Shown: in pieces, positions 46,561-55,867 of the stretch
Layout of the letters: the number at the start of each line of letters is the position of its first letter
How positions within the stretch are numbered: the stretch's first letter is position 1
Assembly: GCF_000517105.1 (NCBI RefSeq)
Contig: NZ_KI912149.1
Location: 1,141,946-1,205,945 of the forward strand
Length of the DNA stretch: 64,000 bases
DNA from: Fischerella sp. PCC 9605
GTDB taxonomy: Bacteria; Cyanobacteriota; Cyanobacteriia; Cyanobacteriales; Nostocaceae
Reading direction: 5' to 3'
The notes under the pieces: model-generated
Database searches by the model: none
The model's input: the letters and a program-made list of their open reading frames with translations, nothing else
What the model was told of the DNA's origin: nothing
Translations under genes and position numbers: made by a program

Positions 46561-48018
46561 TTAAGAAGCTAGACTTTGTTGAAATTCAATAGCTTTTTTC
46601 CGATCGGGAATTTCTGCTGCTAAAGCTTGCACAAGTTGCATTTGAGAAATTTCTGGATCAGATTCCAAAGAATAGTCTATAAGTAAAGTAGCTACCGGGC
46701 CAATTATCTCTGCTAGTTCTTGTTCACATCGACGTAAAAAACTTTCGTTAATTCCTTGCTGTTTTGCGGTTGATTGAGTAGCACAATTTATTTGAGATTG
46801 CATCGGATTTTCTTTCAAAAGAAACATCACCTGCTTTTCAAATTCAAGCTGTTGGTGCTGTGGAAGGTAAAATCTGAAATTTTCTACTAATTCATTGAGA
46901 TCGTACACTTCTTGGGCAACTTCTTCTAACAAAGTAGGAGCTATAGGGCCGATAAGCTCAAGCAAAATACTTTGCAAAAGTAAATATTTTTCTGGATAAA
47001 GGACAGAGTAAGGTGGAGAATTTGTGTTTGCGGAAACAGTAATTGTAGAGATTGAATGATCTAGCTTTTCTTCCAAAAAAATTGGTCTAGTAGCAAGCGG
47101 ATCAATTTCCTTTAATTGTTGCCAAGTAAGTTGCAGGATTAGTTGTCCTTTTTCTTGCAAAATTTCTTGCGTATCTTGAAATCTTCTTTCCAAGCTAGGA
47201 GCCATTAATTTATCAATAAAATCTGCCAACACTTCTGTGACTTGTGGTGCTGCTTGTCGCCATATTAAATCACCTGTTTGGTAGTCTTTTGAAAAATCAG
47301 TAGGGCGTTTACCTGTTAGTAAATGGACAAACGTGCGTCCTAAAGCAAAAAAGTCTGATTGCGGAACGGCTCTACCTTCTATTTGCTCTGGAGCAGTATA
47401 GCCATCAGAATAAATAACTGTTACATCCCTTCCATGAACAACTGTTTCTGTAACTTGCCTAGCTGTACCAAAGTCTATCAACACAAGTTGTCCATTGTGC
47501 TTGCGTATAATATTAGAAGGCTTTATATCCCGATGGAAAAACTTATTTTTATGTAAGTAATCTAAAATTTCTGTCAGTTGACTTAGCCAATTAATTGCTA
47601 GGTCTTGCAGAATTGGCTCATTATCATTTTCATTTAGCCACTGCTCTAAATTTTCTCCCTTAATTTTCTCCATGACTAGGCAGGGCAAATTTTGACCATT
47701 CTTTAATTTCCAAGTAAAGAATTCATGTGATTCAGATTTGGGAATTCCTGAATTCCTAAGATTTACTAATATTTGGGCTTCTTGCTGAAAAAGTTGAATA
47801 TACTTATAATTACTGCTTTTTAAAATCTTTAAAACCTTACATTTTCCACCATCATCTACTTCAAAAACTTCACAATGAGGTGAATCACATGGGTCACGCA
47901 AAGGTTTAATTAGCCGATATCGATTATTAATAAGTAATAAATTGCCGCAGCATACACAAAAATTTATATTATCAAGATTTGTACGATTTTGACAATTAGG
48001 ATTTATGCAGTAGTTCAT
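46561..48018 (-). CDS. Ser/Thr protein kinase with zinc-ribbon and C-terminal tandem domain (copy 2)
   Basis: A 485-residue kinase. The zinc ribbon (CINPNC, CVCCG) is followed by a kinase domain with KVLKILKS, HRDIKPSN, LIDFGTAR, and the activation-end YTAPEQIEG, all intact. The C-terminal 150 residues contain two related helical units: LLQSILLELIGPIAPTLLEEVAQEV and FLRRCEQELAEIIGPVATLLIDYSLES ... LVQALAAEIPDRKKAIEFQQSL, a domain often found at the end of cyanobacterial kinases. It lacks a membrane helix, unlike copy 1. It follows the NB-ARC gene by 27 bases. ATG 48018 is used. Confidence 0.9.
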   Translation of the reverse strand: MNYCINPNCQNRTNLDNINFCVCCGNLLLINNRYRLIKPLRDPCDSPHCEVFEVDDGGKCKVLKILKSSNYKYIQLFQQEAQILVNLRNSGIPKSESHEFFTWKLKNGQNLPCLVMEKIKGENLEQWLNENDNEPILQDLAINWLSQLTEILDYLHKNKFFHRDIKPSNIIRKHNGQLVLIDFGTARQVTETVVHGRDVTVIYSDGYTAPEQIEGRAVPQSDFFALGRTFVHLLTGKRPTDFSKDYQTGDLIWRQAAPQVTEVLADFIDKLMAPSLERRFQDTQEILQEKGQLILQLTWQQLKEIDPLATRPIFLEEKLDHSISTITVSANTNSPPYSVLYPEKYLLLQSILLELIGPIAPTLLEEVAQEVYDLNELVENFRFYLPQHQQLEFEKQVMFLLKENPMQSQINCATQSTAKQQGINESFLRRCEQELAEIIGPVATLLIDYSLESDPEISQMQLVQALAAEIPDRKKAIEFQQSLAS

Positions 48019-48045
48019 AAATTTAGTCAACACAATTACTGCAAT

Positions 48046-49599
48046 TTATACTTGATTTTCTGAAAGTAAATTCATCAAGTTAATTTTCAAATATCCAACT
48101 TGTAATGGTGATTTATCTATCAGCATTGAAAGCAATAAGTTGAGCCGATCTACTAAATCACTTTCATTGATAAACAACCGACTTAACCTATTCTTGATTA
48201 CTAGTAGTATGGGAAAATATTTAATTGACAAATTGCAATTATAAATTTGTGATTTAATGAATTTGTAATTAGATAAAAAATGCAAATTCTCAAAATTTTG
48301 ATTGTGATAAGCTTCATAAAATTCTTGACATACCAAGTCTACTAGGCAGTTGCTAACGTATTTCATAATCACTGGCTGTAGAGTAAAACTTGCTTCGTTT
48401 TCTTCTGGATTTTGTTCAATTAGCGATCGCCGTTTTAAAGATGCCAAAGCAAGTAGTAATTTTGATTGAGAAGGTGGCGATAATATATTTTCTCGCAATC
48501 TGGCAGGTGTAACTGGCTGATGTTCAATTGCTAGCCAGTACATAATCTCTTTTTCTAAATCTGACAGGCGTTCAAATTGTTGATTTAAAATGTCGTTAAA
48601 AGGCTCGCTTAAAACTAAAGTATTCTGTTCTAAATATGCAGAAACATTGCCATTAAACAACTCTTGAATCAGATTAGCTATTAGCTGTAATGCCAAAGGA
48701 TTACCTCTATAAAGATGAATCACTTCTGCTAATCTATCCTCTGAGCCAGAAAAACCTTTAGCTATAAATATTTTCCTGGCGTCCTCTTCCTGTAATCCCC
48801 TTAAAAGGAGTGAGCGAACAGGCAGTTTCGGCCCTTCCGACAAGGCAATTTCTTGTGGTTTTTCGCAAGTAGTTAAGATTATGCAACTCTGATGCCAATC
48901 TTCTCCCAGTCGCCAGAGTAACTCACCATAAAATTCATACCCTTGAAGATAATACCCTGCGCGATCGCCGCTTTTGAGTATTGTTTCTAAGTTATCCAGT
49001 ACTACCAAACAGCGATGCTTTTGTAAGTAATGAATTAGTTGCGAAACTCTCTGATTAATGTCTTGTGTTAGTTCAATTTCTTGATCGGGAGAGAACAATA
49101 AAAGCAGGTCTTTTAGGAAATCTTCAATTGCTGGAGCATTGCGTAGCGATCGCCAAATCACATACTCAAACTGATCTTGAATTTGTTTTGCTAGTTTTGC
49201 CGCCAAAGCAGTTTTGCCAATTCCTCCTATACCTTGTAGTAGCACTACACGGCAGCAGTCTTGTACAATCCATTCCCAGAGCGTTGTTAATTCTTCGTTA
49301 CGTCCATAGAAAACAGAAACATCAGGCGCTTCACCCCAATCAGCGATTGTATCTGACAGCGAAAGGTAAGGTTGAACGGTGGTATCAACAATTTTTTCCC
49401 AGTCCAGTCCTACCGCATAACAAATATCGATAAAAGATTGTTGTTGAATAGGTTTCCCTTGCCAAAACCGCTTCAAAGTTGCTATTGAAGTACGAGCAGC
49501 ATCAGCCCAAGCAGGAGATTGTCTGTCCCAGCTTTTGCGTCTTCTCGCCTGCTCAATAATTTCTAAACCCTCAGTCGAGGCTCTTAGCGAAACTCCCAT
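48046..49599 (-). CDS. NB-ARC ATPase with N-terminal HTH-like domain
   Basis: A 517-residue STAND ATPase. The N-terminal 75 residues (ARRRKSWDRQSPAWADAARTSIATLKRFWQGKPI) form a helix-turn-helix-like domain used by cyanobacterial NB-ARC proteins. The P-loop is LLQGIGGIGKTALA (near residue 120) and Walker B is RCLVVLDNLE; GLQEEDARKIF and GNPLALQLIANLI mark the ARC part, followed by a winged helix. A C-terminal sensor repeat domain, usual in this family, is absent; the protein ends in about 90 residues of helical sequence. It lies just upstream of kinase copy 2 and probably shares its transcript. Confidence 0.85.
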   Translation of the reverse strand: MGVSLRASTEGLEIIEQARRRKSWDRQSPAWADAARTSIATLKRFWQGKPIQQQSFIDICYAVGLDWEKIVDTTVQPYLSLSDTIADWGEAPDVSVFYGRNEELTTLWEWIVQDCCRVVLLQGIGGIGKTALAAKLAKQIQDQFEYVIWRSLRNAPAIEDFLKDLLLLFSPDQEIELTQDINQRVSQLIHYLQKHRCLVVLDNLETILKSGDRAGYYLQGYEFYGELLWRLGEDWHQSCIILTTCEKPQEIALSEGPKLPVRSLLLRGLQEEDARKIFIAKGFSGSEDRLAEVIHLYRGNPLALQLIANLIQELFNGNVSAYLEQNTLVLSEPFNDILNQQFERLSDLEKEIMYWLAIEHQPVTPARLRENILSPPSQSKLLLALASLKRRSLIEQNPEENEASFTLQPVIMKYVSNCLVDLVCQEFYEAYHNQNFENLHFLSNYKFIKSQIYNCNLSIKYFPILLVIKNRLSRLFINESDLVDRLNLLLSMLIDKSPLQVGYLKINLMNLLSENQV

Positions 49600-49926
49600 A
49601 TTTACGTTTTAGCAGTGTCCCCTTTCTCAATTGTGGCTCACTTACGTATCAGTAGTAAGAGCAGTGAGATAGAAATTGAGCTAAAAAATTGAGCCAGTGA
49701 TGAGCCGTGATGAGCCATTAAACCTTTGCACAAATAGCATTCTAGAGATGTGGGAATTAGGTGGAGCGCTCAATTACCGATTCAGTTCTCACATACCAAC
49801 CAGTTTACAAACAGTAACAACAGCAGAGAAAAACTGCACTACTACTTCGATGACTGAATCGATGTTCTACAAACTTATCGCAGCAAGCTTTCAAATTCAC
49901 ATTCCATAAGGAGTAAAGGAGAAAAA
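49600..49926. other. 327-base divergent intergenic region
   Basis: It separates the leftward NB-ARC gene from the rightward export substrate gene. A 70-codon frame (49697-49909) is present but has no domain or ribosome binding site and is not called. A tandem GTGATGAGCC (49698-49717) is seen. Confidence 0.5.
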
Positions 49927-50295
49927 ATGAAAGACAATCAGCATGAACAACTGTTTACCGAATTAACTCCCGAAGAAGCGGCCGTTATTGAAGGATCTGG
50001 TGCTTTCGTTGAGGATATTAGATTTGATACGTACGACACCACACGATCATTCTATGTGCCACCAGGTGGAGACATCATTCTCACTTCCACCACTCAATCG
50101 GGCAAGAATAACCGATTATTCACTGCCAGTATCAGAAATTTAAAGACTAATAACACGAACGCGAAAACGGTCAGAGTTGGTAGGGGAATTCGTACTGAAT
50201 GGAAAGGAGTGCGGGGAGGTAACTACAAAATCGATTTTAGAGATACCAAAGATGGTGTATTTGTCTCTGGCAGGGCAAATGTTTCCTACACCTGA
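49927..50295 (+). CDS. Probable double-glycine-type secreted protein (substrate of the adjacent C39 exporter)
   Basis: A 122-residue protein. The first 24 residues look like a C39 peptidase leader: FTELTPEEAAVIEGS, with the acidic-hydrophobic pattern and GS at positions 23-24 in place of GG. Cleavage after Ser24 would leave a 98-residue product starting GAFVEDIRF. That product is rich in Thr, Asn, Gly and alternating hydrophobic residues (predicted beta structure), has no cysteine, and is therefore unlike lanthipeptides. The exporter and adaptor genes follow. AAGGAGTAAAGGAG precedes ATG. The biological role is unknown. Confidence 0.7.
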   Translation: MKDNQHEQLFTELTPEEAAVIEGSGAFVEDIRFDTYDTTRSFYVPPGGDIILTSTTQSGKNNRLFTASIRNLKTNNTNAKTVRVGRGIRTEWKGVRGGNYKIDFRDTKDGVFVSGRANVSYT

Positions 50296-50518
50296 CGCAG
50301 CACCTTTGCTCAATGTTCAGGAGTCCGATCAAACAAACTGATTAGACCAGTAGAACATTTACGGCGATCAAGAGGAAAGTCTCGATCGCCTTCCTCTCCA
50401 ATAAAGGGTGAAATAACACATTTGTTGTTGATTGTTTTGACAGATGCAACAAGCGTACCTTTCTAAAAATCAACAACAGATCTAGAACCAACAAACCTAG
50501 ATGGTTTGAGTTTTGACG

Positions 50519-52717
50519 ATGAAATATCAAAGTGTCCTGCAACATAGCGAAGAAGACTGTGGCGCGGCTTGTCTAGCTACTGTTGCCAAATACTATGGGC
50601 GCAGCTTTGCCATCGGTCGCATTCGGGAAGCGGTTGGCACTGGGTCACGCGGAACAACCTTGCTGGGACTTTATCGAGGAGCCGAAGTCCTTGGATTTAA
50701 TGCACGTCAAGTCAAAGCCTCTGCACAATTGCTCGATCGCCTAGATCAAGCCCCTCTACCCGCCGTCATTCATTGGAAGGGGAGTCACTGGGTGGTTTTG
50801 TATGGGCAAAAAGGAAAAAAGTATGTCATTGCCGATCCAGGTGTCGGTATCCGATATTTGACTCGCCAAGAGTTAGTGGCAAGCTGGAATAACGGCATAA
50901 TGCTGCTGCTGGAGCCAGATAATAGTCGGTTTTATCAACAACCCGAAGATAAAGTTGGCGGCTTTGGTCGTTATCTCAAGCGGGTTTTACCCTATCGTGG
51001 CATTCTCATCCAGGCGATCGCCATCAACATCGCCATCGGATTGCTTTCCCTCGCCTCTCCGTTAATGATGCAACTGCTCACCGATGACGTGCTAGTGCGG
51101 GGGGATACCCAACTACTCACGACAGTGGCAATTGGCGTTGTCACTATGAGCTTAATTAGCAGTGCGATCGGTTTGGTACAGTCTCACCTGATCGGTCACT
51201 TTGGTCAGCGGCTGCAATTAGGACTAATTCTGGAATATGGTCGCAAACTCCTGCACTTACCTCTCTCGTATTTTGAAGGACGACGCAGTGGGGAAGTAGT
51301 CAGCCGCATTGCCGATGTTGATGCTATCAATGAATTAATTTCCGAAATAGTCCTCGGTTTGCCCAGCCAATTTTTTATCGCCTTAGTTTCCTTGGGCTTT
51401 ATGCTGTTCTACAGCTGGACACTCACTCTCGCTTCCTTCGCTGCCTTTGTTCTCGTCACGGTCGTCAGCCTGCTGTTCCTCCCCGCCTTGCGCCAAAAAA
51501 CCCGCAACATGATTGTCTTAGGTACAGAAAACCAAGGCTTTCTCGTCGAAACTTTTCGTGGTGTCCAAGTGCTAAAAACTACCCAAGCCACCCCTCAAGC
51601 TTGGCAAGAGTATCAGACAAATTACGGTCGCCTCGCCAATCTAGGCTGGAGTACGATGAAGTTGGGGCTTTACAGCGGCACTATTACTAGCTTTATTTCC
51701 ACCGTGACGAATATTGCCTTACTCTGGTTAGGTAGTTATCTAGTGATTAATCGCACCTTAAGCATTGGTCAGCTGCTGGCGTTTAGCGGTATGAGTGGCA
51801 ACTTTCTTGGCTTCCTGGATTCAGCGATTGGGTTAGTTGATGAGTTTATCACTGCTCAGATTGTCATCCAACGCCTGAGTGAAGTTATCGACGCTACCCC
51901 AGAAGACGAAAACGACTTTAAAAAGCCTTGGGCAGAAATTCCAGGCAATGCAGATATTACCTGCACTAACCTCAACTTCCATCACGCGGGGAGAGTTGAC
52001 CTGTTGCAAGATTTTTCCCTCACTATCCCTGGCGGTCAAGTAATTGCCCTCATTGGTAAATCTGGTTGTGGCAAAAGCACCCTCGCTAAATTGATAGCTG
52101 GTTTGTATTCCCCTCAGTCTGGCAATATCCGCTATGACATCTATAATCAGCAAGACCTCTCCCTCGAATGTTTGCGCCAGCAGGTAGTGTTAGTACCCCA
52201 AGAACCCCACTTTTGGAGTCGTTCCATCATTGACAACTTCCGCTTCAGCTATCCCCATATCAGTTTTGAGGAAATTGTGAGAGCTTGTGATATTACTGGT
52301 GCAGATGAGTTTATCAGTAAGCTGCCCGACAAGTATCAAACTGTCTTAGGAGAATTTGGCGCGAATCTTTCTGGTGGACAACGGCAGAGATTAGCGATCG
52401 CCCGCGCCCTCGTCACCAATCCGCCCATCCTGATTTTAGATGAATCCACTGGCGCACTTGACCCGGTCAGTGAAGCCGAAGTACTAGATAAACTGCTTGC
52501 CTATCGCCAGGGCAAAACCACAATTATGATTAGTCACCGCCCTAAAGTTATCCAGCGAGCTGATTGGATTGTCTTACTTGAGGAAGGAAAGGTGAAAATT
52601 CAGGGTACTCCAGAAGTTCTGCAAAACGAAATAGGCGATCGCTTAGTTTTCCTAGATGGTATTGCCCCATCTACAAATGGTCGGGTGGTGAAATCCGTTT
52701 TTAACGGACATGTCTAG
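50519..52717 (+). CDS. Peptidase-containing ABC exporter (C39, PCAT type)
   Basis: A 732-residue transporter. An N-terminal C39 peptidase has its catalytic residues Cys14 (EEDCGAACL), His90 (GSHWVVLYG) and Asp106 (IADPGVG). A six-helix membrane domain follows (about 160-440), then the ATPase: Walker A LIGKSGCGKSTLAKL, signature LSGGQRQRLAIARAL, Walker B ILILDESTGALDP, and the H-loop MISHRP. It should cut the leader of the upstream-encoded protein and export the rest. ATG 50519 is used; a TTG at 50513 is in frame. The gap to the substrate gene is 223 bases. Confidence 0.95.
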   Translation: MKYQSVLQHSEEDCGAACLATVAKYYGRSFAIGRIREAVGTGSRGTTLLGLYRGAEVLGFNARQVKASAQLLDRLDQAPLPAVIHWKGSHWVVLYGQKGKKYVIADPGVGIRYLTRQELVASWNNGIMLLLEPDNSRFYQQPEDKVGGFGRYLKRVLPYRGILIQAIAINIAIGLLSLASPLMMQLLTDDVLVRGDTQLLTTVAIGVVTMSLISSAIGLVQSHLIGHFGQRLQLGLILEYGRKLLHLPLSYFEGRRSGEVVSRIADVDAINELISEIVLGLPSQFFIALVSLGFMLFYSWTLTLASFAAFVLVTVVSLLFLPALRQKTRNMIVLGTENQGFLVETFRGVQVLKTTQATPQAWQEYQTNYGRLANLGWSTMKLGLYSGTITSFISTVTNIALLWLGSYLVINRTLSIGQLLAFSGMSGNFLGFLDSAIGLVDEFITAQIVIQRLSEVIDATPEDENDFKKPWAEIPGNADITCTNLNFHHAGRVDLLQDFSLTIPGGQVIALIGKSGCGKSTLAKLIAGLYSPQSGNIRYDIYNQQDLSLECLRQQVVLVPQEPHFWSRSIIDNFRFSYPHISFEEIVRACDITGADEFISKLPDKYQTVLGEFGANLSGGQRQRLAIARALVTNPPILILDESTGALDPVSEAEVLDKLLAYRQGKTTIMISHRPKVIQRADWIVLLEEGKVKIQGTPEVLQNEIGDRLVFLDGIAPSTNGRVVKSVFNGHV

Positions 52718-52740
52718 TGGTCTATCGCATTAATTCAATC

Positions 52741-54123
52741 ATGACTAGTCACTCTAACTCAGACTGGCTACCCCCAGTTCAAGAAAATGAGTTTCTCCCA
52801 CCAATTAGTCGTTGGACTAACCTTGGCGGAATGGTCATCGTCGTGATTGTGGGAATCGCTACGATGCTAACGTCTGTACTCAAATACAAAACAACGGTCA
52901 AAGCAGAAGCAACAGTTCGTCCTACAGGTGAATTGCGGCTCGTCCAAGCGGTAGCCGAAGGTGCAGTCATGCATATTTCTGTCAAAGAGAATCAACCTGT
53001 GAATCGCGGCGATGTGATCGCGACGATCGATAACTCTTCTCTGCAAACGAAAAAGAGTTTACTGCACACTAATATCCAGCAAGCCCAACTCCAGCGAGTG
53101 CAAATTAATGCTCAGATTCATGCCCTCCATCGCCAGATCGAAGCAGAAACCAACCGTATAAATCGGATGATCGCTGCTGCCAAAGCAGAACTGAGTAATC
53201 GTCGTCGAGACTATCAAGACAAACGAGCGATCGCCATTACTGAAGTAGCAGAAGCGGAGGCAAACTTAAAAGCTGCGGAGGCGGCTTTAGGTGTAGCTCG
53301 ATCAAAGCGCGATCGCTATCAGTTAATTGCGGATAGTAAAGCCATTTCTAAAAATCAATTGGAGGAAGCCCAACTCGAAGTTGCAGAGCAAGAACAAGCT
53401 GTTGAAGCTGCCCGATCAAAACTGCAACGTGCCCAAACCACCCTGAATCCGATCGATGCTGAGGTGGCGATCGCCGCTGAGCGCATTGCTCAAGAGCAAG
53501 CCAGCGGTCAAGCCAATCTTGCCACATTAGCCAAAGAACAGGAAGCTTTGATTCAGCAACGAGTTGAAATCAATAAACAGCTCGAACGCTCCACCCGTGA
53601 GTTGCAACAAGTCGAATTTGATCTCCGTCAAACCACCATCACTGCCACAGCCGATGGAGTTATCGCCAAGCTGAATCTACGCAACTCGGGTCAAATGGTG
53701 CGTCCTGGGGAAGAAATCGCTCAAATTCTCCCTATTAATACGCCTTTGGAGGTGAAGGCAATTGTATCCCCTGGGGACCGAAATAAATTGAGAGCCCGGC
53801 AAAATGTCCAGATACGGGTTTCCGCCTGCCCCTATCCTGATTACGGCGTTCTCAAAGGCACGGTTAGTCAAATTGCCGAAGATACTACCAGGCCTCAAGC
53901 AAGTGGTACGGCGACAACTGACTTTGTTGCTGCAAATCACAATAGCAATGCAGCGATCGCCTTTTATGAGGTGATGATCGAGCCAGAAACTCAAACATTT
54001 GGTCAGGGCAATAACCAATGTGCACTTCAATCTGGGATGGAGGCTAGAGTCGATATCATTACCAGGGAAGAAACCGTGTTGCAATTCCTACTCAGGAAAG
54101 CAAGGCTGATGACAGATGTATAG
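52741..54123 (+). CDS. HlyD-family membrane fusion protein of the exporter
   Basis: A 460-residue adaptor: one transmembrane helix near residue 30-50 (GGMVIVVIVGIATML), a lipoyl-like segment (EGAVMHISVKENQPVNRGDVIATID), a long coiled-coil hairpin (about 100-290, rich in Ala, Glu and Gln), the second half of the lipoyl domain (TTITATADGVIAKLNLRNSGQMVRPGEEIAQILP) and a beta barrel. It links the exporter to an outer-membrane channel, probably of TolC type, which is not in the window. ATG 52741 lies 24 bases after the exporter stop. Confidence 0.93.
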   Translation: MTSHSNSDWLPPVQENEFLPPISRWTNLGGMVIVVIVGIATMLTSVLKYKTTVKAEATVRPTGELRLVQAVAEGAVMHISVKENQPVNRGDVIATIDNSSLQTKKSLLHTNIQQAQLQRVQINAQIHALHRQIEAETNRINRMIAAAKAELSNRRRDYQDKRAIAITEVAEAEANLKAAEAALGVARSKRDRYQLIADSKAISKNQLEEAQLEVAEQEQAVEAARSKLQRAQTTLNPIDAEVAIAAERIAQEQASGQANLATLAKEQEALIQQRVEINKQLERSTRELQQVEFDLRQTTITATADGVIAKLNLRNSGQMVRPGEEIAQILPINTPLEVKAIVSPGDRNKLRARQNVQIRVSACPYPDYGVLKGTVSQIAEDTTRPQASGTATTDFVAANHNSNAAIAFYEVMIEPETQTFGQGNNQCALQSGMEARVDIITREETVLQFLLRKARLMTDV

Positions 54124-54670
54124 TCAGGGGTTTATGAAATATAGCTGTTGTCAGGTAGGTTAGGACATAATCTGATCGTAAAACCCTGACACCAAAGGAC
54201 TTTCAAGCCTGTTCCCCGTTAAGAGTTCCCTGTTCCCTGCTATAGTTTATGGACACTTACTGTTGGAACTAAACAAACATAACTATAGAAATCCGGTTTG
54301 ATGATTGAAAAAATCTAAGTACACGTAGGGTGTGCGATCGGCGAGAGTACGGCACCAAAAACATAGAATGATGCGTTAGCCTTTGGCGTAACGCAACGGC
54401 AATAAAGGGGGAGGAAAATCCACACCCCTTTTTGCCTCCCCTACGTATCTTTTCAAAAATCAAATACTAGTCCTATACTTAGGGAAATATTACAAGTAAC
54501 GATACTAGGAGTAAATCAGCCATAAAAGCCTTAATATACATATATTTCAGCCGTACTAATATACTATCAACTGAATTTGAGCGATCGCGCTAATGACCAT
54601 CCTCAAGCACCGTTGTAAGGACAGAAAAGGCAGTTAGCACCAGGTGGTGTCTTGGCAAGCTGAAGCATAA
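54124..54670. other. 547-base intergenic stretch with MITE-like element
   Basis: It contains copy B of the MITE-like element (54283-54477) and otherwise AT-rich sequence. No gene is seen. It separates the exporter cassette from the convergent DUF2993 gene. Confidence 0.6.
54283..54477. repeat. MITE-like palindromic element, copy B
   Basis: Outer ends match copy A: CTATAGAAATCCGGTTTGAT at the left, and the complement of TATAGGACTAG-TATTTGATTTTTGAAAA at the right. The interior begins GTAGGGTGTG, ends CCCCTAC and contains a short GCGTTA/TAACGC dyad. It is longer than copy A because of extra interior sequence. Confidence 0.65.
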
Positions 54671-55465
54671 TTAACCACTACGAGGTATACGCTCAATTTC
54701 CGCATAACCACTGAAAATTAATCGTTTCCCTTCAGTTTCCAAACGGTTAAGTCGCATTTTTACCCCATCTAGGTCAAAGCGATCCAAATCGACCATATTA
54801 TCCAAAATTTCCGCTAATGCCAGACTCAAGGTTCTGGATATTTCCCGCTGCGCTTCTGGCACTTGATCGAGTTCAATCTCTGGATTTGTAAAAGAAATAC
54901 GCCGCCGCCTTTCAACAGCGATAGTTAGAGTCATTTGTAGCGGTACAAGTTCACCATTGTTTAAATCAGCCTTTGCGAACATCCGCAGGCGATTTTCTGG
55001 CAATAGTTCTACTTGTACTTCGGTAAACGAGACTGGTTTACCACCAGATAACGCTGTCAAAGCAGGTAAAGATAGGTTCACCAGCCGCTTTCTGACTAGT
55101 TCTGCTTTAAAAGAGTCGTTGATGCCTGCTTCTGACAATACAACTTGAGCGATCGCTTGCGTAGGTTGCTTCAGACGCAGCTTGCCACTTACAACTGAAC
55201 CAAAATCAATCGCAACAGCATCCGTTTCTATAGAAATTTCCTCGGCAGCAAAATCTCTACGGATAACCAAACCACGGCCTTTCATCTTGAAGCTGTCGAT
55301 GCTGCCTTGCAAGAGTTTGCTGGAAGGATAGCAGCGGACAAAGACTTCTACTGACTCGCTTTTGGTGAACAGGTGGCGAATCGTTTGGGTAGCAACGGTA
55401 TTTAGCATCCGTTCTCCCCAGTCTGTGCCTTTAGGATCTGTCAAACCAGTAAGTCCGCCTAACAT
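54671..55465 (-). CDS. DUF2993 protein
   Basis: A 264-residue protein of mostly beta structure, matching DUF2993 (LmeA-like): SVEVFVRCYPSSKLLQGSIDSFKMKGRGLVIRRDF, IDFGSVVSGKLRLKQPTQAIAQVVLSEAGIN and a C-terminal NMVDLDRFDLDGVKMRLNRLETEGKRLIFSGYAEI. The mycobacterial relative LmeA acts on cell-envelope lipoglycans; the cyanobacterial role is unknown. ATG 55465 gives the typical start MLGGLTGLTDPKGTDWGERM. The frame is open to a GTG at 55615, which would add 50 residues. Confidence 0.8.
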   Translation of the reverse strand: MLGGLTGLTDPKGTDWGERMLNTVATQTIRHLFTKSESVEVFVRCYPSSKLLQGSIDSFKMKGRGLVIRRDFAAEEISIETDAVAIDFGSVVSGKLRLKQPTQAIAQVVLSEAGINDSFKAELVRKRLVNLSLPALTALSGGKPVSFTEVQVELLPENRLRMFAKADLNNGELVPLQMTLTIAVERRRRISFTNPEIELDQVPEAQREISRTLSLALAEILDNMVDLDRFDLDGVKMRLNRLETEGKRLIFSGYAEIERIPRSG

Positions 55466-55867
55466 TTGCGTTGAGGTCTCTAGAAGTTCTTTGTATTTTT
55501 GTAACAAATTGTGAAGAAACCAGCAAGTGTCTGGCGATTGATTGTGCTGATAGTCAAGTGTGGTATGGGTAATAGCAGGGAATCTCTTTGAGCTTGCAGA
55601 CAAGGCAATCTGCACCTGTTCAAGTTAGGGCTAGAGAATTTACTAGCATTAAATTTACGCTAAATTTACTGCACTGGTAGTGCCATAATCATTTATTTAA
55701 ATAATACAAATCATATTTTTTCTAAATACAAAATTCTTAGTTTTATGATTTGAGTGGAAAATCTATAAAGTTAAGTCTGATGTGAATAAACTCTTGACTC
55801 TTGTTAATTTGACTTTTATATCTTCAATTTGGCAGGATAGCTAACAGTAAAACAATACAACCAGACT
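55466..55867. other. 402-base divergent intergenic region
   Basis: It separates the leftward DUF2993 gene and the rightward patatin gene. The first 150 bases continue the DUF2993 frame. The rest is AT-rich with no recognisable element. Confidence 0.45.

Noticed and set aside
49697-49909. 70-codon frame upstream of the export substrate
   Set aside because: No ribosome binding site, no leader motif and no recognisable composition; it was considered as a second substrate but lacks the GG/GS-type cleavage site in the right context.
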